NCBI GenBank assembly: GCA_964019055.1
Contig: OZ025211.1
Span: forward strand, 5,657,835-5,721,834
From: Anthopleura xanthogrammica
Lineage: Eukaryota > Cnidaria > Anthozoa > Actiniaria > Actiniidae
DNA: 64,000 nt
Direction of reading: 5' to 3'
Below are positions 1-11,439 of the stretch, piece after piece (the first letter of the stretch is position 1; each line of letters begins with the position of its first letter). A program made the position numbers and the translations under genes. The notes below the pieces were generated by a model that was given only the letters and a program-made list of their open reading frames with translations, was not told the origin of the DNA and made no database searches.

Positions 1-87
1 AAACCTAAAGGTTGATAACTTTGGTTGTTTGCATTGGGCATGGCTATCAAAAACATATATTAATATTTAATTGTAACTCTGAGATTG

Positions 88-94
88 TATAAAT
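88..94 (+). promoter_or_regulatory. TATA-like box upstream of GPCR-1
   Basis: The heptamer TATAAAT lies about 160 bp before the proposed start codon of the first GPCR. The position fits a core promoter followed by a short 5' UTR, but the surrounding DNA is AT-rich, so a chance match is quite possible. Confidence 0.2.
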
Positions 95-247
95 AATCGT
101 TTTTAATTTAAATAGAAATGAATGCAATTAAAGTCTTGTATTGTATTCTGTATTGTATTAAAAACAGAGCAGATGTGTTGGAGTATTTCACTAGCGTTCT
201 CAGTTAATAACGCAGAAGATTCTTGTCGTTTCTTGAGGTGGTTCAGA

Positions 248-2082
248 ATGTCGAAACTCAGTGCTCTCGTTCTGGTATTTCAAATACTTTTAGCTAGTGT
301 TGGTGTTCCATGTGTAACACATTATATCGATGGATATAAGAATAATACTCAACAGAATATACAAGGTAAGAAAGTTGTCCAGATAACTTTAGCTATCGAT
401 CTCACGGAAGTTTTTTTTTTTTTTTTTTGTTCTTCTTGTTCTTCCTGTCTTTCTTGTTCTTCTTGTTTTTCCTGTTCTTCTTGTTCATCTTGACTTGTAA
501 AGTCGATTAAAACATTGAAAAAATTCAACCAATATCGGGGGAAATGTAGCGCAATAAGTTACTGAAGATTTTACATTTCTATCTAGCATTCTGCTTTCGA
601 AACCAACAGAACCTTTTCCAAAATGGCGTGGCCACAAATTCAAATTCAGTTAAAATGAAACTGAGTGAAAAACCAATACCAGCACTAGAAAGAGCACCTT
701 TACTTTAGTAAACCTACAGAGTTTCATTACGTTATGTTTTTATCGAGCGAGAAAACATAAGTTGAAAATTGACAAATTCTGGCTTATGACTGCCATTTTG
801 GAAAAGGCTGACCACATTTCTAATGCGAAAATCAACGCAATTTTTATTCTTTGTCTCAGTCACTAGATAAATTGCTCGTTAGTACTAGTTGAAAAAGCTT
901 TCGCGGACATCTTGATAAAATGCCTGACCATCGAACATATATTTTATATCTTTAGATCTACTTGAAATTCAAAACAACGCCCCTCGCTTCGAAAACAACG
1001 CCACAAGTCCAGTTCTTATTTTCTTCATCGTCGTCCTTGCCATGGCATCAGTTATCAGTAACTCTCTCATTATGCACGTTATAAGAGTCAACCAGCACAT
1101 GCGCACTACTACAAACTATTTCATAGCCAACATGGCATTCGGTGATTTGCTGGCTTCGATGGTCTATTCTCCCAGTGCAGTGAAGTACTTAATTTTCGGT
1201 CGGGAATGGATTGAGGGAACATTCGGATGGATCGCATGTAAAGCACAGTATTTCGTTTTGTACGTGGCCATGTACTGTTCAATATTCAGCCTGGTTGCAA
1301 TCACGTTTGACCGGTTTATGGCCGTCAGCCGTCCAATCACGTACAAGTACCGTTCATGGTGGACTAAATTCATCATACCAGCCGTGTGGATAACATCGTT
1401 GACGATACCCTACGTCTTGGCCTTCCATAGGATCAAGCTGCAGAAATATCATCTACTTGACGGTAATAAGACCTATTGTCCCCCACCGACACCCAACGAT
1501 AACTGTTTCATTTTTACCAACATTGGGTTCTTTGCACCTATGGTTGTCATGGTGACACTGTACTCAATGATCGCGTATAAACTTTGGACCAGACGAGTTC
1601 CTGGTGACCAACGTGATCCTCAAAGACAAAACGCGGTTCAACAAACGGCAAAGAAAGTCACTCGCATGATCGTTAGTATCTTGCTGGCTTTTGAATTCTG
1701 TTGGGCGCCTAAGTACATCTCCTGGATCGTTCCCTATGTTGACCCTGGAGTGTATTACAGCAACGATTACTACTTGTTGACAGAGATCGCTGGCATCTTC
1801 ATGATTTCAAATGGTTTGTTAAATGCCTTGATTTATGCCAAGTTCAATCAGAATTATCGACAAGCATTCAAGTCTGCTCTGGGAATCCAACAATTGTGTG
1901 GATGGTGCAGTGGAAGGAAAGCTGGAGAACCTGGAGAAAACCCCTCGATTCAAGAGAGAGAGCCAACAAATTCCACTCACGTGATGCAGAGCTCAAATGT
2001 TGAGCTCGAGACTACAGAAGTGAGACGCGAAAGCTTTACTACAGTACCACCCTTGACTCCCAGTGAAAATGAATCGAAATAA
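248..2082 (+). CDS. Class A (rhodopsin-like) GPCR, neuropeptide-receptor-like (GPCR-1), two exons
   Basis: Coding exons are 248-365 and 956-2082, giving 414 aa. Exon 1 starts at an ATG with A at -3 and encodes a signal-peptide-like hydrophobic stretch (residues 4-22) plus an NNT glycosylation site. It ends CAAG|GTAAGA in phase 1. The acceptor TATCTTTAG at 955 restores the frame (G+AT = Asp40). TM1 lies at about 53-77, and the TM3 cysteine is C134. DRF replaces DRY at 158-160, an extracellular-loop-2 cysteine is at 214, CWAP (TM6) is at 288-291 and NALIY replaces NPxxY at 329-333. The TM5-TM6 loop motif RRVPG is shared with GPCR-2. By family this is a plasma-membrane receptor, probably for a peptide; the ligand is unknown. 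Residues about 359-384 of the tail match the local SINE family, so the tail appears partly transposon-derived. The intron holds a 15-bp inverted repeat (612-626/793-807). Confidence 0.85.
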
Positions 2083-2306
2083 GAAAATGTGCCAGAACTT
2101 AATCTAAAACAGTTGCTATGGCTACGGGCCGATCCATGCATGATCCAAACCAAACTGTCTAGAAGAGAATCGAGGTACTGAAAGAAACAATGATTGCCTT
2201 TTGTTCTTGCTGCGAACCATGATTGCCTTGTTCATGTATAAGAGAATGTAGAAAAAAGGAAAGACGCCACCCTATAATCTATGAAATAATTAAGAACTGC
2301 ACACAG

Positions 2307-2838
2307 CACCACACCACACCACACCACACCACACCACACCACACCACACCACACCACACCACACCACACCACACCACACCACACCACACCACACCACACC
2401 ACACCACACCACACCACACCACACCACACCACACCACACCACACCACACCACACCACACCACACCACACCACACCACACCACACCACACCACACCACACC
2501 ACACCACACCACACCACACCACACCACACCACACCACACCACACCACACCACACCACACCACACCACACCACACCACACCACACCACACCACACCACACC
2601 ACACCACACCACACCACACCACACCACACCACACCACACCACACCACACCACACCACACCACACCACACCACACCACACCACACCACACCACACCACACC
2701 ACACCACACCACACCACACCACACCACACCACACCACACCACACCACACCACACCACACCACACCACACCACACCACACCACACCACACCACACCACACC
2801 ACACCACACCACACCACACCACACCACACCACACCACA
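2307..2838. repeat. Pure pentanucleotide microsatellite (ACACC)n, about 106 units
   Basis: 532 bp of ACACC without a visible interruption begins about 225 bp after the GPCR-1 stop codon. It is open in several frames on both strands (HTTPH- and CGVVW-type strings), which follows from the 5-bp period and is not evidence of coding. Confidence 0.98.
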
Positions 2839-2864
2839 TTGTACAGGACTCCCATTGATATCAG

Positions 2865-3245
2865 CAATATGATAAACATGGTATACGTATGATGATGGAA
2901 TGAAATGTGTATATGATCGTGCCATACTTGAAATACTCAAAACAAAAATTCTAAGCCCCAGATGGGAATCGAACCCACGACCCTCCGTATGCTAGTCGGA
3001 CGCTCTGCCACTTAGCAACAGGAGACTCTAATGGCGAGTAAGGTCGTTAGTGTGGGTATATTGTGACAAACGTACTGTATATGCTACAGTCACAGAAATG
3101 TCTAAGGAAATATATGATAAACATGGTATGCGTATGATGATGGAATGAAATGTGTATATGATCGTACCATACTGTGAAATAGTCAGAAAATTTTTTTTCT
3201 AAGCCCCAGATGGGAATCGAACCCACCACCCTCCGCATGATATCA
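2865..3245 (-). repeat. tRNA-derived SINE-like unit, two tandem copies
   Basis: About 110 bp beginning ATGATAAACATGGTAT is present at about 2868 and again at about 3112. Each copy leads into AGCCCCAGATGGGAATCGAA. On the minus strand the first copy continues as a tRNA-like module (3024-2955) with box B GGTTCGATTCC, a 5-bp T stem, a 7-nt anticodon loop reading AGC and a short D arm. The acceptor stem pairs poorly, so this is a SINE head or tRNA pseudogene and not a functional tRNA-Ala. The second copy loses the tRNA part after about 3230. Confidence 0.6.
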
Positions 3246-4530
3246 GCAATGCTGAAGGGGCAAACTCCTGCATGGCTAAATATTGGTAAATAAATAAATA
3301 AATATAAATAATTATAATCCTGTAATATTATACCTACTATTTAACACATATCCATGTTATTTATATACTACTTAAATGTATATTTATATACATATATTTA
3401 TATGAAGCCAAGTCCATGTAGAATTAAGAGCAAAACTCCAAATAAAATCTGTCTGTCTGTCTGTCTGTCTACAACCACACCACATTACATGCGCATGCTA
3501 ATTTGTGTGCATCTGTATCGAGTCTCGCTTGATGGCAAAAAATGACTGCTGTCAAAATATATGAGGAACAAGGAAAAAACCTCAGTTCCAATTTTCACCG
3601 CTAGCTGATTTGTGTTTACGTCGCGGCTGGGTTTTTCAAAATCCGTCCCACATTAAAATAAGTAATCATAGTTAGAAGTCAAAACCATCAGCGATATAAG
3701 CGACATATACCAGGTTTGCTGGTCATAGCAAGGGGTTAATCATCTACGGTCTAGGTGCCGACTAACCTCTCCCTTAGGCTTCGGCCGAGCTTCCTGATCA
3801 GTCTGTAACTGTTCCTCCCGGGATAGCGGTATTGGGGTCGAAATTTCCAGCGTCCATACGATGCTTCAGCATTCGATGTCTAGAAGTATGGTCCTGGTTA
3901 ATCAATCAGTAAAAGCAAATCAATTCCAAAAACATGAGTCTTCAATAAGGATGACATATTAAGAAGATAAATCTTCGAAAGAACAAGCGTTTAAAGATCG
4001 AGGCTTCTACTTTTCTCCCTGACTGTAGGACACGAGGACTTTACAAACTAATATATTTGAACGTGGTAACACATATTCACAACGCCAGTTCCTAGCCATG
4101 AATAAAATACAAAGATACTGAAATAACGGTAAACTAAAGTCAAAACTAGAAACAAAATGACGAGAAAAGGAAAATACTTACAAATACATTTGCTTTACTG
4201 GATCAAGAGAACCAAAAATTCTCTAAACGTGTAGGACCTCGTTCCTACAAGGATACTGAGTTGAAACTGACTAATTATGCGTAAATCAAAATACTTAAAT
4301 ACGAATACATTAAAAACGCTCCACGAAAATATGCAAACTATACACTAAAAACAATAGAAAAACCAAATAAAACAATACGAAAGAAAAGTTTGCTTTTGGA
4401 TCATATTTTCAACGGGAAAAAAAGTATCTTGGATTTGATGAAATACTGACATAGCAGATTCGTGTTATGATTGTTGGTCAGGATATACACTACTTTTCGA
4501 AACGTAGACTACGAAATTAAACTGGATTAA
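3246..4530. other. Intergenic stretch with no gene seen
   Basis: This is AT-rich single-copy-looking DNA. It contains a short (TCTG)5 run at about 3449-3470. I see no splice-flanked ORF, tRNA or inverted-repeat element. Confidence 0.5.
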
Positions 4531-4800
4531 GCCGTACCGTGCCATGCCGCCATGCCGTACCGTACCGTGCCGTACCGTATCGTAATATACCGTGCCGTTC
4601 CTGGTCGTACCATACCGTACCTTGCCCTGCCCTGCCGTACCGTACCGTTACGTCCTTTGTCAGGCTATACCGTACCGTACTATACCGTGCCGTTTCGTGC
4701 CGTACCGTACTATGCCGTGCCGTGTCGTGCCGTACCGTACTATACCGTGCCGTTCCAAGCCGTACTATACCGTATCGTGTCGTGACGTGCCGTTCCATAC
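4531..4800. repeat. Degenerate pentanucleotide array (CCGTA/CCGTG)n
   Basis: About 270 bp of a 5-bp period built on CCGTA, CCGTG and CCATA variants. It is far more diverged than the ACACC array at 2.3 kb. Overlapping ORFs of 77-146 codons in several frames are by-products of the period. Confidence 0.9.
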
Positions 4801-5955
4801 CATTTTTATTATTCCCATTTTATTCATTTCTCCACCCCATGCCATCTCCATCTAATCCCTTCCCATCTTATCTCATTCGTCCATCTCATCACACTGGTCA
4901 CTATATAGAAACTAAAACACAGGAAACGTGTTTGTTTTTTTTACCCCATTTTTTTCCACAGATAATGAAGAACGTATAATTGATCCAATATATATGTACA
5001 TGCTTTGATGCTTTGACACATCAAACTGTCACATGCATATATATGCTGATATATCATCATGATAACGAATCAATTCAGCCAAAGCTCCCTTGTGGAACGG
5101 GCTATGACGAATGGCAAATAAAATTTGAAAAATCCTTATTATTTTGACATCGAAAAAGTATATCAATTTCTAAAAATAACACTCTAAATCACAGAAAAAC
5201 AGCAAAAGATCTTCTAAAAAAATTGCCACCTGCGCAGCCTATGTGCGGCGCTTCCGCGGCGAATGCCCAGAAACTCATACCACTACAAAAGTGCAATCCA
5301 AAATATTTCATTACAAGGCCTGAATAGGTCAAAGGTCAAAACCATTGATATCTTACGGTACCCGATTCAGGGGGAGGGGTGGTGTTACCCGGTACCCACC
5401 ACCTCTGGAAGTGAAATCCTGGATTTTCTCCTCATATATCTCCAAAACTAAAAGTCAAATCACAGAAATGAATGTACTGTCTGTTTACATGTATGCTAAA
5501 CAACGTATATGTGGATAGAAATAGTCACTACGGACACCCAGTATCGAGTATTTCAAGAGGTCTCTGAGGGGGGAGTGTATTTACCGGTACCCACCACCTA
5601 AATCAATAAATCGGGTCCCTATTTTGGACAACTGTTTTGACCTTGTCCCTAATGCTAACTCTAATAATAGCCCGCTTGGGATGAAATATAATATCATATT
5701 TACTGTTACTAGATCTGGCGTTCATATACCACTTAATTAATATATACAATTTGTCTTTCTATCATCATTTCTATCATCATTTTTTTTAAAGCTGTTTAAA
5801 AAAAATAAATAAAAAATAAATAAAAAATTGCTTGTGCATTTGCTTTCCTCTTGTCGCGCGCCAGAAGGAAAAAACCGTCCTGGTTTTAGAAGGCTAGGAC
5901 TAAGCTGTGACCCTCGCGCGCCCATTGGTTAAATTAGATTTTGGAAGTTGATCGA
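4801..5955. other. Intergenic stretch with no gene seen
   Basis: No convincing coding sequence. A short GC-rich motif, CGGTACCCACCACCT, occurs twice (about 5390-5404 and 5585-5599), each time about 25 bp after a G-rich run, which suggests a small diverged duplication. Confidence 0.45.
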
Positions 5956-6216
5956 TATTTTTGTGTAGGAGAAAAACCGGAGATCCCGGCGAAAAACCCT
6001 CAAAACCGGAGAGAACCCGACAACAAGCAAAATTAGAAATTTACCACTCCAAGGTGAACGGAAAGCCTAACAGATTTTAAAACCCACTTGATAAGACAAC
6101 CTAAAGGTAGAATTATAGGATTTAGAAGTTATTTTTTCATGGACGGAGGAAAAACCGGAGAACCCGGAGAAAAAAACCTTCGAAGTACAAGAGAGAACTA
6201 AATAAAAACACGTTTA
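5956..6216 (-). repeat. Two SINE-family fragments
   Basis: Both fragments carry the diagnostic block GGAGAACCCGGAGAAAA (or a close variant), at about 5967-6040 and 6143-6210. This block recurs in the SINE copies at 13.9, 19.5, 26.9, 30.2, 45.6 and 56.8 kb. They lack the tRNA-like end. Confidence 0.55.
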
Positions 6217-6764
6217 CACTGGCGATTTTGTTACGATTTTTGTTACAAATTATTAAGCGGCGATTTTTGAAACCATAATAAATATTGTTTTACGCTTCTA
6301 AAGAGACATTTAATCTTGGTCTCCTGAATAAGACTTTACAAGTTAATCCTTTAACATTTTTGTAACCTTGATTGTTACGATTTTTGTTACAAATTATTAA
6401 GCGGCGATTTTTGAAACCATAATAAATATTGTTTTACGCTTCTAAAGAGACATTTAATCTTGGTCTCCTGAATAAGACTTTACAAGTTAATCCTTTAACA
6501 TTTTTGTAACCTTGATGGTTACGATTTTTGTTACAAATTATTAAGCGGCGATTTTTGAAACCATAATAAAAATTGTTTTACGCTTCTAAAGAGACATTTA
6601 ATCTTGGTGTCCTGAATAAAACTTTACAAGTTAATCCTTTAACATTTTATTAACCTTGATTGTTACAAAATAAAATATATGGTGATGATGATGACTATGA
6701 ACCTAATCACCACATGAATCACATCTAAAATGAATCACCTCAAAAACCGTTAGTGTAAACGGGC
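6211..6764. mobile_element. MITE-like element containing three 144-bp tandem repeats
   Basis: The ends carry inverted CGTTTACACT (6211-6220) and AGTGTAAACG (6752-6761). Inside, a 144-bp unit starting TTACGATTTTTGTTACAAAT is repeated at 6231, 6375 and 6519 with only a few substitutions. No coding capacity is seen. Confidence 0.6.
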
Positions 6765-6769
6765 CATAT

Positions 6770-7402
6770 GGTGACTGACTACTTTAGCAAGGAATAATTA
6801 CAAAATGTTCTTAGAAAGATATATTATACAGAATTTAACGCTAATTCCAAAAATGAAAAGAAAAACGGGTTGTTCCGAGCTCATTTTTGAGATAATGAAT
6901 TTTGAATATGACCATCTTGACAAGATTGCGAAAGAAAAATGGCGGAAATCAAGCTTTGCACACAAAAATTTATAACTCAAAAATTAAAAAAGCTCTCGAG
7001 ACAATTTTCTCAGGACATCTACTTCAAACATTATTTTCGAAGACTGACTAAAAGTATTTAAAGAAAGTTTTAAAAATAAACTAAAAATTCAGCATCTTGT
7101 TAGCTCAAAGAACCGAAAATCGTACTCAAATGATGACAACAAAAACAGATGTTTTTTTATAAGATCAAATACTAATTACGTTGTTTTCAAACTTTCTCAA
7201 AAGATTTATTTTTACCTGTTGTTTTAGGAAAATCAAAGAAAAATATAGAGTCCCGTGCAAAATTCGGGTTTTTTGCCCTGATGAAGTTCAAAACGTATAT
7301 GGTTCCTCAATAAAATTTTGAAGGTTGTTATGCGGTTTTGAGCCATTTTTGTGCGCGCGCACATCGGGGCTCAAAATGAACGTTCAAAAGTAGTCAGTCA
7401 CC
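6770..7402. mobile_element. Nonautonomous TIR element (GGTGACTG family, copy 1)
   Basis: Terminal inverted repeats are GGTGACTGACTACTTT at 6770 and AAAGTAGTCAGTCACC ending at 7402. The right subterminal region, with TTGTGCGCGCGCACATCG, is closely shared with the element at 31108-31772, which supports one family. The left end directly abuts the previous element, so no clean target duplication can be read. Confidence 0.7.
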
Positions 7403-7409
7403 TTAACAA

Positions 7410-7500
7410 ACACTTCTACTCACATACGACACGATCGAACCCGGGATGCATTGGTGCGGTGCGGGTTATAAGCAACGTACGTCACCCGTACACTTTACAA
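7410..7500 (-). repeat. SINE tRNA-like tail fragment
   Basis: A short stretch with TTCTACTCACATACGACA followed by ATCGAACCCGGGATGC resembles the central and tRNA-like part of the SINE family found elsewhere in the window, truncated on both sides. Confidence 0.4.
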
Positions 7501-7676
7501 TCAGATTAGAGCAGATTTCATATGACTGTAAGAAGCTCAGTGCTGTGTGCGTGCCTTGCCGCGAACCTGATGTTTTTTAGATTTTTGATTGGCTGACTTT
7601 TTTGTCGCGACCGCGTTCGTGTCGTGAGCTTTTCACAGTCATACGAAAACTGCTTTAAGCCAACTGCAGTATGAGC

Positions 7677-10366
7677 TTAAATTGAGGGTTGGCCCTTGCG
7701 TTGCCCTGTTAACACTACTGCATTCTGAAAAGCATCATGGGGTATATCATCGGGATGTTCCGTCTTTTGCGAACTGAAAGAAACAAAATAAGTATCATAG
7801 TTAATCAGACGGCAGATCCTGGTTAGGTTGAAGCATATGTTGAATGGAATGGATGGATGGATGGATGGATGGATGGATGGATGGATGGATGGATGGATGA
7901 ATGAATTAATGAACCAATGAATAAATAACTATATATTATTGCGTACCTGGGTGACTGGATGTTCAGTTGATTTGTACTTTCTCTTGAACTTAGTTTTAAG
8001 TTGAGGCGGAGAGCAGCCTTAAATGCACGTCGAAAATGACCACAAAAGGCAAAATATATCAAGGCATTGAAGAGGCCATTTGAACACATCGCCATGGAAA
8101 CGACAGCAGTAATGATCGGGTTGTGAATTTTTCGAAATTGAGGGATTAAGCATGGGATGACGTTTAGAGCAAACATTGGCCCCCAGCAAATCTCAAAAAC
8201 GAATAACACAACGATGATCATGCGAGTGACTTTCTTTGCAGTTTGTTGAACCATGTTTTGCCTCTGAGCGTCAGGCTGCTCACCAGGAACGCGTCGTATC
8301 CAAAGTTTATACGCGATCATTGCGTACATGATCACCATGGCAGCGTGAGGTATACCGTGTCCACAGATGGTCATCAAAGCTCCCTCATTAACAGATTTCA
8401 AGGGAACACAGTAGAATGTATCGTCCTGGAGCACATCGAATTGGGTCACTGCAAATTTTCGTAACACCAGTACAGAAGGTACTCCCAGAGATACTAGCCA
8501 GATTACAGGAAGTATGTACTTGGTCCACCTCGAACAGTACTTGTAGGAAAATGGACGAAGGACGGCCATAAATCGATCAAACGTGATTGCAACCAGACTA
8601 AAAATTGAACAGAACATGGCACCAAATACTGCATAGTACTTGATTTTGCAAGTCGTGTTTCCAAAGGATTCACCGAACCATGCCATTCCGTGATATAAGC
8701 GATTGATGTTATTCATCGAACTGATCAGCGTGACTAACAGATCCCCGCACGCCATGTTCATGATGAGGAAATTGGTGGTGGTGCGCATGTGCTTGTTAAT
8801 CCTGATCACGTGGATGATGAGAGTGTTGCTTAGTAACGAGAGCAGAGCGATGAAAGCAATCCCGAAGACGAGGACTGGTTTGATTTGTGCGTTTGCGAAG
8901 TGAGGAGCATGGAGAAAGTGCGTGAGTTCTGAGAATAACAGAGATAAAAATACAACTGCTTAGAAAAACCACAGGGAGCCCAATTTAGATAAAAATAAAA
9001 TAGGAAAAAAATCGAAATTTTTTTGTCATGCGCGCCTTTATTTTCCTATACAATTTCCTATTGTATCAAATGTCAGTATTAGTGAGATATTTTTGTTGCT
9101 TGCAAAATATATTAAGGCCGATTTACATGGTACAACTTTTCCTTACAACAGTGAGTCGCATGGAATCTCACCTTACGCCACGCTTACAACACGAATTGCA
9201 TAGTGTAAATCAACCCCACAGCTTGCTCACAACTGTTGTGTACGACAAAAAAATTGTAGCAAGTTGTAGGGTGATGTAATAATAATAAGCTTTATTAATC
9301 TATCTTAGATAAAATATATACGGAAGATTTACAATATAAAGAAATTTGGGAAAATATATATATATAGAAAAAAAATGCGCTGTAAATAAAGAAAAAAGAA
9401 AAAGATGTCTCATAATTGTTAAGCGCCTTTGATTATATACACACAGAAAGGGCTTTATATAAATCATAAATCATAAAATCATTAGAGTTGATTTAAGGTT
9501 TCAGGATACGTTCGAGGCCTTCGAGATTACTTTACGCGTGAGCCAAATTTCTCGCTGCCTTTTCAATATTAATATATAAAAGTATACATTTTCTGAAAGC
9601 TAAATAAACGTAGTTTTCAAAAATCAATTTGAATTTTTCTGTTTCGCGACACAAAACAAGTTATTGGGTTTCTCCACAGTTTTTGAGTGATCAAAATAAC
9701 TTTCTTAAAACACTGTAGCTCATTTGGATTACATCAGATCAAACTGAAACTTTGAATTATGATAAACCACAACGCGATCTAAAAAACGGTGTCTCAAATT
9801 TTTGAAATGTTTTTTTCATTCAAAATATCTTGTCTATTTTGCAATTATGATTTCCGAAAATTCAAACATCCGTAATTAACGCATCATTGTGCCCGATCTA
9901 AGCTCATTTGAAGCTCATTATCCACAGAGCCTGCTAATGTACTTTTGATCGACATAGCGGAAATTCGGGTCTTGCGGGAAGTTGTCAAATGACTGAAGTG
10001 CGGTAGAATGTCACTTTGAACTCAATAACTTTTTTTGTATTCCAAAATAGACAAATAGACAAATACATGTTCGAAAACTACATTTATTTAGCTTTCAGAA
10101 AATGTATAGTTTAATGGCAAAATATTGTAAAGCCCGTGCGAAATGTGAGGTAGCGCGTATAGAGGTCCTAATCATATCCTGACACCTTAAACTGCGCCAT
10201 TCGTTTTGTAAGCGTGGCGTTGAAGCACAAGTATAAGAAGAACGGAATCCTTGTAGCTAGTATATACCAGCCTTTAAGGCGTGAGATGCAAAATATTGTT
10301 TCAATACAAAGTTATTTTACCTTTTAGGTTCAATTGTGGATTGAGTTTTGTCTCAGTAGAGTTCAT
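7677..10366 (-). CDS. Class A GPCR, neuropeptide-receptor-like (GPCR-2), three coding exons
   Basis: Coding exons on the minus strand are 10366-10321, 8928-7947 and 7773-7677, giving 374 aa. Exon 1 encodes 15 residues with an NST glycosylation site and ends AAAG|GTAAAA in phase 1. The acceptor TTATTCTCAG precedes 8928. TM1 has SNTL, the TM3 cysteine is C109, DRF is at 133-135, CWGP at 263-266 and NALIY at 303-307. The large exon ends CCCAG|GTACGC in phase 2 and joins after TTTCTTTCAG at 7774, adding a 32-residue tail that ends at TAA. Reading on without splicing would give a false tail through a GGAT microsatellite. It is a paralogue of GPCR-1 (shared MRTTTN, AYKLW, RRVPG and [11 protein letters not shown] motifs), and both have the phase-1 intron before TM1. 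A further acceptor, TTTTTTACAG, at 10376 suggests a 5' UTR intron. The ligand is unknown. Confidence 0.85.
7847..7898. repeat. (GGAT)n microsatellite in GPCR-2 intron 2
   Basis: About 12 uninterrupted GGAT units lie between the GPCR-2 exons ending at 7947 and starting at 7773. They create the spurious SIHP-repeat tail in the unspliced reading frame. Confidence 0.95.
9114..9285. mobile_element. Possible short foldback element in GPCR-2 intron 1
   Basis: GATTTACATGGTACAAC near the left and TAGTGTAAATC near the middle, with several TTGTAGCAAGTTG-like words, resemble the Harbinger-like MITEs at 10.8, 42.7 and 61.5 kb. The ends cannot be fixed, so this is a tentative decayed copy. Confidence 0.3.
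9493..10190. mobile_element. TTAA-flanked TIR element (TCAGGATA family) in GPCR-2 intron 1
   Basis: The left end is TTAAGGTTTCAGGATA at 9493; the right end, TATCCTGACACCTTAA, finishes at 10190. TTAA flanks both sides. A second copy begins at 63605 and is about 90% similar by eye over the roughly 400 bp visible before the window ends. No ORF is seen, so it is nonautonomous. TTAA flanks are typical of piggyBac-like insertions, but the terminal bases here are GG, so the superfamily is uncertain. Confidence 0.75.
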
Positions 10367-10753
10367 CTTCTTTTTCTGTAAAAAAAGAACGTATTGTGAA
10401 AGTTGAAAATAGAGAAGGAAAATAATTAAAAGAGAAAAATCTGATTACTAGAACAGTAAAATTTACCGTTGTGAAAGGAGGCATAATGAAACAAATGGCA
10501 GGAAACGAATAGAAGACGTCAGAAGCAGAAAAAAGAGAGCTGAAAGGGGGGATCAGTCGAAAATCGTAACTATAAAAGGGGGGATCACTGAAAAACTGGA
10601 TGATTTCTTGAAAAATTGTAGTGTGTCTAGTAGCTTATTCCCGAAAAATCTGCATATCATTTTCTTCCAGCTCGCGCCTCGGCGCAAAAAAAAATTTCGA
10701 GAAATCTGAATATCATTTTCTTCTGTAGACAGCTCGTAAACAGGAATGAGTAA

Positions 10754-11023
10754 AGGCGCGATTACACGGTGCAATTTTCTCTGCAACTTGTCTCGCAACG
10801 GCATTGCGAGACAAGTTGCAAGAGCGTTTACACGGTGCAACGGAGACGCAATCGTTGCCGAAAGTAGAAACGAATTCTACTTTTCGCAACGATTGCTGCA
10901 ACTTGTCTCGCAACATTTTTCAAATTGCACTGTAGGTTACACGCCGCAATGCTCCATGCAACTTGTCTCGCAATGCCGTTGCGACACAAGTTGCAGAGAA
11001 AATTGCTCCGTGTAATCGCGCCT
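10754..11023. mobile_element. Harbinger-like MITE with TAA target duplication, copy 1
   Basis: 270 bp with terminal inverted repeats of about 60 bp starting AGGCGCGATTACACGG. The right end is the inverted copy and ends at 11023. It is flanked by TAA at 10751-10753 and 11024-11026. The interior repeats the word GCAACTTGTCTCGCAAC in both orientations. A 3-bp T-A-rich duplication fits PIF/Harbinger nonautonomous elements. Related copies are at 42724-42976 and 61505-61760. Confidence 0.8.
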
Positions 11024-11439
11024 TAAAGCATTCTCAACTTGATCTTCAACAATTTTATTTTTGTTGGATCATTCTCAAATTAACACTTGTTTGACATCGC
11101 AGGGCCGTAGCTACCATGAGGCAAGCGAGGCAGTTGCCTCGGTAAAATTTCATATATTATTCAAATATTATATTTATAGTTACTTTATTTATAGCGCATT
11201 TTCTACAAGTCTAATACGCTATACTCTTTTATATATTTGTTAGTCAGGCCCTGCGAAGCCAGGGAGACTAGACAGATAGACTACTTGATGTCACAAAAAA
11301 GTTTGTGTCCAGAAACGACCACCACAAAAGAAACTTTGACAACGAAGAACTTTTTGAAGGGATTAGACATTTGATTCAATCCACTCGTCTCCTCTGCGTG
11401 TGGTTTTACCTCTTTTATTGATCTCGCTTACTCAGTTAC

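Noticed and set aside
2223..2940. Histidine/proline-rich and Cys-Gly-Val-Val-Trp ORFs
   Set aside because: Products of the ACACC pentanucleotide period.
2955..3024. Functional tRNA-Ala(AGC) on the minus strand
   Set aside because: The T arm and anticodon loop look right but the acceptor stem pairs badly, and part of the sequence is repeated nearby as a SINE-like unit.
4517..4979. Overlapping ORFs of 77-146 codons
   Set aside because: All lie in a degenerate 5-bp array and have no start-context or splice support.
7823..7946. Repeated SIHP tail of GPCR-2
   Set aside because: It is intronic GGAT microsatellite; a phase-matched donor and acceptor skip it.
11100..11253. Short hAT-like element with CAGGGCC/GGCCCTG ends
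   Set aside because: The inverted ends are only 7-8 bp and no target duplication could be found.
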